From DATAEU01 sp046724395 (GTDB lineage Bacteria; Actinomycetota; UBA4738; HRBIN12), in contig JBKOWM010000086.1 of NCBI GenBank assembly GCA_046724395.1, positions 1 through 7,621 on the forward strand: a stretch of 7,621 bases of DNA, given 5' to 3'. Shown here piece after piece: positions 6,370 through 7,621 of this stretch. The translations under genes and the position numbers were made by a program. Numbering within the stretch: position 1 is the first letter of the stretch; each line of letters opens with the position of its first letter. A model generated the notes under the pieces. It was given only the letters and a program-made list of their open reading frames with translations. It searched no databases and had not been told where the DNA came from.

Positions 6370-6771
6370 TTGGCGAAACCACGCAAGCCAAGTACCGCCC
6401 GAAAGCCGCCTGCGCCATCGGATAGCCACGCAGACATCGAGGATTGGATCCGGCGCGTGATGCCGGATCTGCATCCCATCGTCGAGCGGCTGGACGAATC
6501 GATCTGCGAGACAATCCCGGGGCTTCGATACGCCATCAAGTGGAAGAACGCGTACTACGGGTTGCCAGAACTCGGGTGGATCATCGAGATGGTCCCCTAC
6601 GACGTCTCGGTGAATGTCGTCTTCTTCGGCGGCGCGAATTTCGACTCTCCTCCGCCGCTTGGAACCACGGATCGGAGCCGCTACGTCAAGTTGACGACTC
6701 CGGAGGAGGCGCAGGCACCGGACATCCACAAGTGGATCGAGCAAGCGGGGCGCGTGCCAGGTTGGAAGTGA
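6370..6771 (+). CDS. DUF1801 (YdhG-like) domain protein, 133 aa
   Basis: A small cytoplasmic protein of the DUF1801/YdhG-like family, whose biochemical role is not established. After a basic, Pro-rich N-terminal tail (1-17) comes a helix around ADIEDWIRRVMPDLHPIVER (21-40). The family core follows: ETIPGLRYAIKWKNAYYG (47-64), a strand pair around GWIIEMVPY (69-77), SVNVVFFGGANF (80-91), and SRYVKLTTPEE (103-113). A final helix DIHKWIEQAGRV is at 118-129. Length is normal for the family. The start is TTG, chosen because of the near-ideal ribosome site. The gene stands alone on the plus strand, preceded by 700 bases of structured non-coding DNA, so a regulated leader is possible. No functional link to the neighbours is visible. 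I am fairly sure of the family, not of the role. Confidence 0.8.
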   Translation: MAKPRKPSTARKPPAPSDSHADIEDWIRRVMPDLHPIVERLDESICETIPGLRYAIKWKNAYYGLPELGWIIEMVPYDVSVNVVFFGGANFDSPPPLGTTDRSRYVKLTTPEEAQAPDIHKWIEQAGRVPGWK

Positions 6772-6891
6772 GTGTCCGCGAGCCGAAGACACGCCCCGGT
6801 CAATAGCGAGGTCTTCAACAGCGTCGGAGTCGAGAAGATCCGCAGAGCCGTATGACGGTGGATGCGCGATCATCGACGGAATTGAGACGTG

Positions 6892-6927
6892 CACGACGGA
6901 CATGGAGTTCGTTATGTCGACGTCGTG
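6892..6927. terminator. Imperfect 12-bp hairpin between convergent genes
   Basis: CACGACGGACAT (6892-6903) pairs with ATGTCGACGTCGTG (6914-6927) with a 2-nt bulge and a 10-nt loop. It lies between the stop of the DUF1801 gene (6771) and the stop of the minus-strand 107-aa frame (6990), the right place for a shared bidirectional terminator. It has no T-run, so this is based on position and stem strength only. The rest of 6772-6989 shows nothing else I can name. Confidence 0.35.
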
Positions 6928-6989
6928 ACGCCTTGACGCAGTGAACCGCATGGGCGAGGCGAAGAGCGGTCGTTTGCCGTCACTGCTTG

Positions 6990-7313
6990 TTAAACGAGTT
7001 GAGTCAGCGTTCGCGCTCGAGATCGCCCTTCACCGAAAAGTAGTTCGGCGCGTAGCTGCTTCACGTGAACCATCAGGGGATCGGACCCGTCCAGCCCGGC
7101 CGCCACCGCCTCGTCGACGATCGCATCGGCGTTGGCCGCCTGCCGCGTCACGCGCCGGGTCGCCCGCTCAAGGACATCGCGCTCGTCGGCTCCACGTCGC
7201 GAGCGTAGCCCGCGCGGCAGACGTGTGGCGCGCGCCTCGATATTCGCGTGCCGGCCCCTCGGTCTATCGCGGCGTGCCAGGTACGTTCCCGAAACCTCGC
7301 TCAGGCAAATCAT
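6990..7313 (-). CDS. Hypothetical protein, 107 aa
   Basis: I do not recognise this protein. The C-terminal part (about 44-93) looks protein-like: an amphipathic helix with ADAIVDEAVAAGL at 62-74, then SDPLMVHVKQLRAELLFGE at 77-95. The N-terminal 43 residues are Arg-rich and low in complexity and may not be translated as shown. The ATG at 7311-7313 has only a weak AGGTGA nearby, so the true start may lie further downstream. It converges on the DUF1801 gene and diverges from the oxidoreductase gene at the right edge. No signal peptide or membrane segment. It could be a small regulatory or accessory protein, but nothing in the sequence says so. Confidence 0.4.
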   Translation of the reverse strand: MICLSEVSGTYLARRDRPRGRHANIEARATRLPRGLRSRRGADERDVLERATRRVTRQAANADAIVDEAVAAGLDGSDPLMVHVKQLRAELLFGEGRSRARTLTQLV

Positions 7314-7399
7314 CTGTCACCTGATCGCGTCGCACTCCTCTGGCGAGGTGCCAGCGCGGCGCGCCGCATTACCGACGGCAGTAACCTGCACCGAACAGG

Positions 7400-7621
7400 A
7401 TGCGAGCGGCCGGAATCACAGCACTCGGCGAGCCCGTCGAGATCTTCGAGGTGGACGAGCTGGCGACGCCTGCCGCAGGTGAGGTCCTCATCGACGTCGC
7501 CGCCGCCGGCATCGGCAACTGGGACGAGCTTGTCAGGATCGGCAGCTGGCAGATCGGCGGCCCGGCTCCGATGGCGCTCGGGACGGAGGCGGCCGGGACG
7601 GTCGCAGCGGCAGGCTCCGGC
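7400..7621 (+). CDS. Medium-chain NAD(P)-dependent oxidoreductase (quinone-oxidoreductase-like), N-terminus only
   Basis: The frame runs from ATG 7400-7402 off the right edge, 74 residues seen of about 310-340 expected. It shows the GroES-like N-terminal fold of the medium-chain dehydrogenase/reductase superfamily: MRAAGITALGEP, a family-typical GEVLIDVAAAGIGNWDELVR (27-46), and GTEAAGTV (61-68) corresponding to the conserved GxExxGxV turn. The position where zinc alcohol dehydrogenases carry a Cys ligand (usually GICGSD or similar) is GIGNWD here, so this is probably the zinc-free quinone-oxidoreductase type, which reduces quinones or enones with NAD(P)H. The NAD(P)-binding domain lies outside the window. 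No strong ribosome site precedes the ATG. It is divergent from the 107-aa frame, with about 86 bases between. Confidence 0.85.
   Translation, partial: MRAAGITALGEPVEIFEVDELATPAAGEVLIDVAAAGIGNWDELVRIGSWQIGGPAPMALGTEAAGTVAAAGSG

Noticed and set aside
6121..6951. 276-codon minus-strand frame opposite the DUF1801 gene
   Set aside because: The plus-strand gene has a recognisable family and a strong ribosome site; the antisense translation has no domain and runs into the structured region.

Overview
The window is GC-rich DNA with GTG and TTG starts and strong Shine-Dalgarno sites. The transposase remnant and the FtsX-type ABC exporter are of kinds common in Actinomycetota. My best guess is a soil or environmental actinobacterium, but nothing here fixes the taxon. 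The left and right thirds look like loosely packed accessory DNA; the middle 4 kb is one compact minus-strand transporter operon.

Layout. Positions 1-385 hold no confident gene, only a possible C-terminal tail of an upstream reading frame (2-94). Positions 386-668 are the 3' end of a dead integrase-type transposase, broken by two frameshifts and apparently missing its catalytic Glu. Positions 789-4827 (minus strand) hold the main system: an 886-aa double-FtsX permease, then a 462-aa protein with two ABC ATPase domains fused in tandem. The two genes overlap by 11 nt. A possible 79-aa small membrane-protein ORF (4824-5063) ends in a GTGA overlap with the permease start. Positions 5316-5669 (minus) encode an unrecognised Trp-rich 117-aa protein of visibly lower GC, with a good ribosome binding site and a weak intrinsic terminator. 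Positions 5670-6369 are 700 bases without a convincing gene but with many hairpins, a 16-nt palindrome and an 11-nt direct repeat. A DUF1801-family protein follows (6370-6771, plus), then an intergenic hairpin, a convergent 107-aa hypothetical ORF (6990-7313, minus), and the N-terminus of a medium-chain (quinone-oxidoreductase-like) oxidoreductase that runs off the right edge.

How the genes work together. Permease plus tandem ATPase form a complete type VII (MacB/FtsX-like) mechanotransmission ABC unit on two polypeptides: one protein with two FtsX halves, one with two nucleotide-binding domains. The second ATPase domain has a degenerate signature motif, so one of the two composite ATP sites is probably impaired. 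The substrate is unknown. No functional link between the transporter and the genes to its right is visible.

Most interesting points: the asymmetric fused ATPase, the four-Cys extracellular domain of the permease, and the structured non-coding island at 5690-6350, which could carry an unrecognised RNA or a mobile-element remnant.
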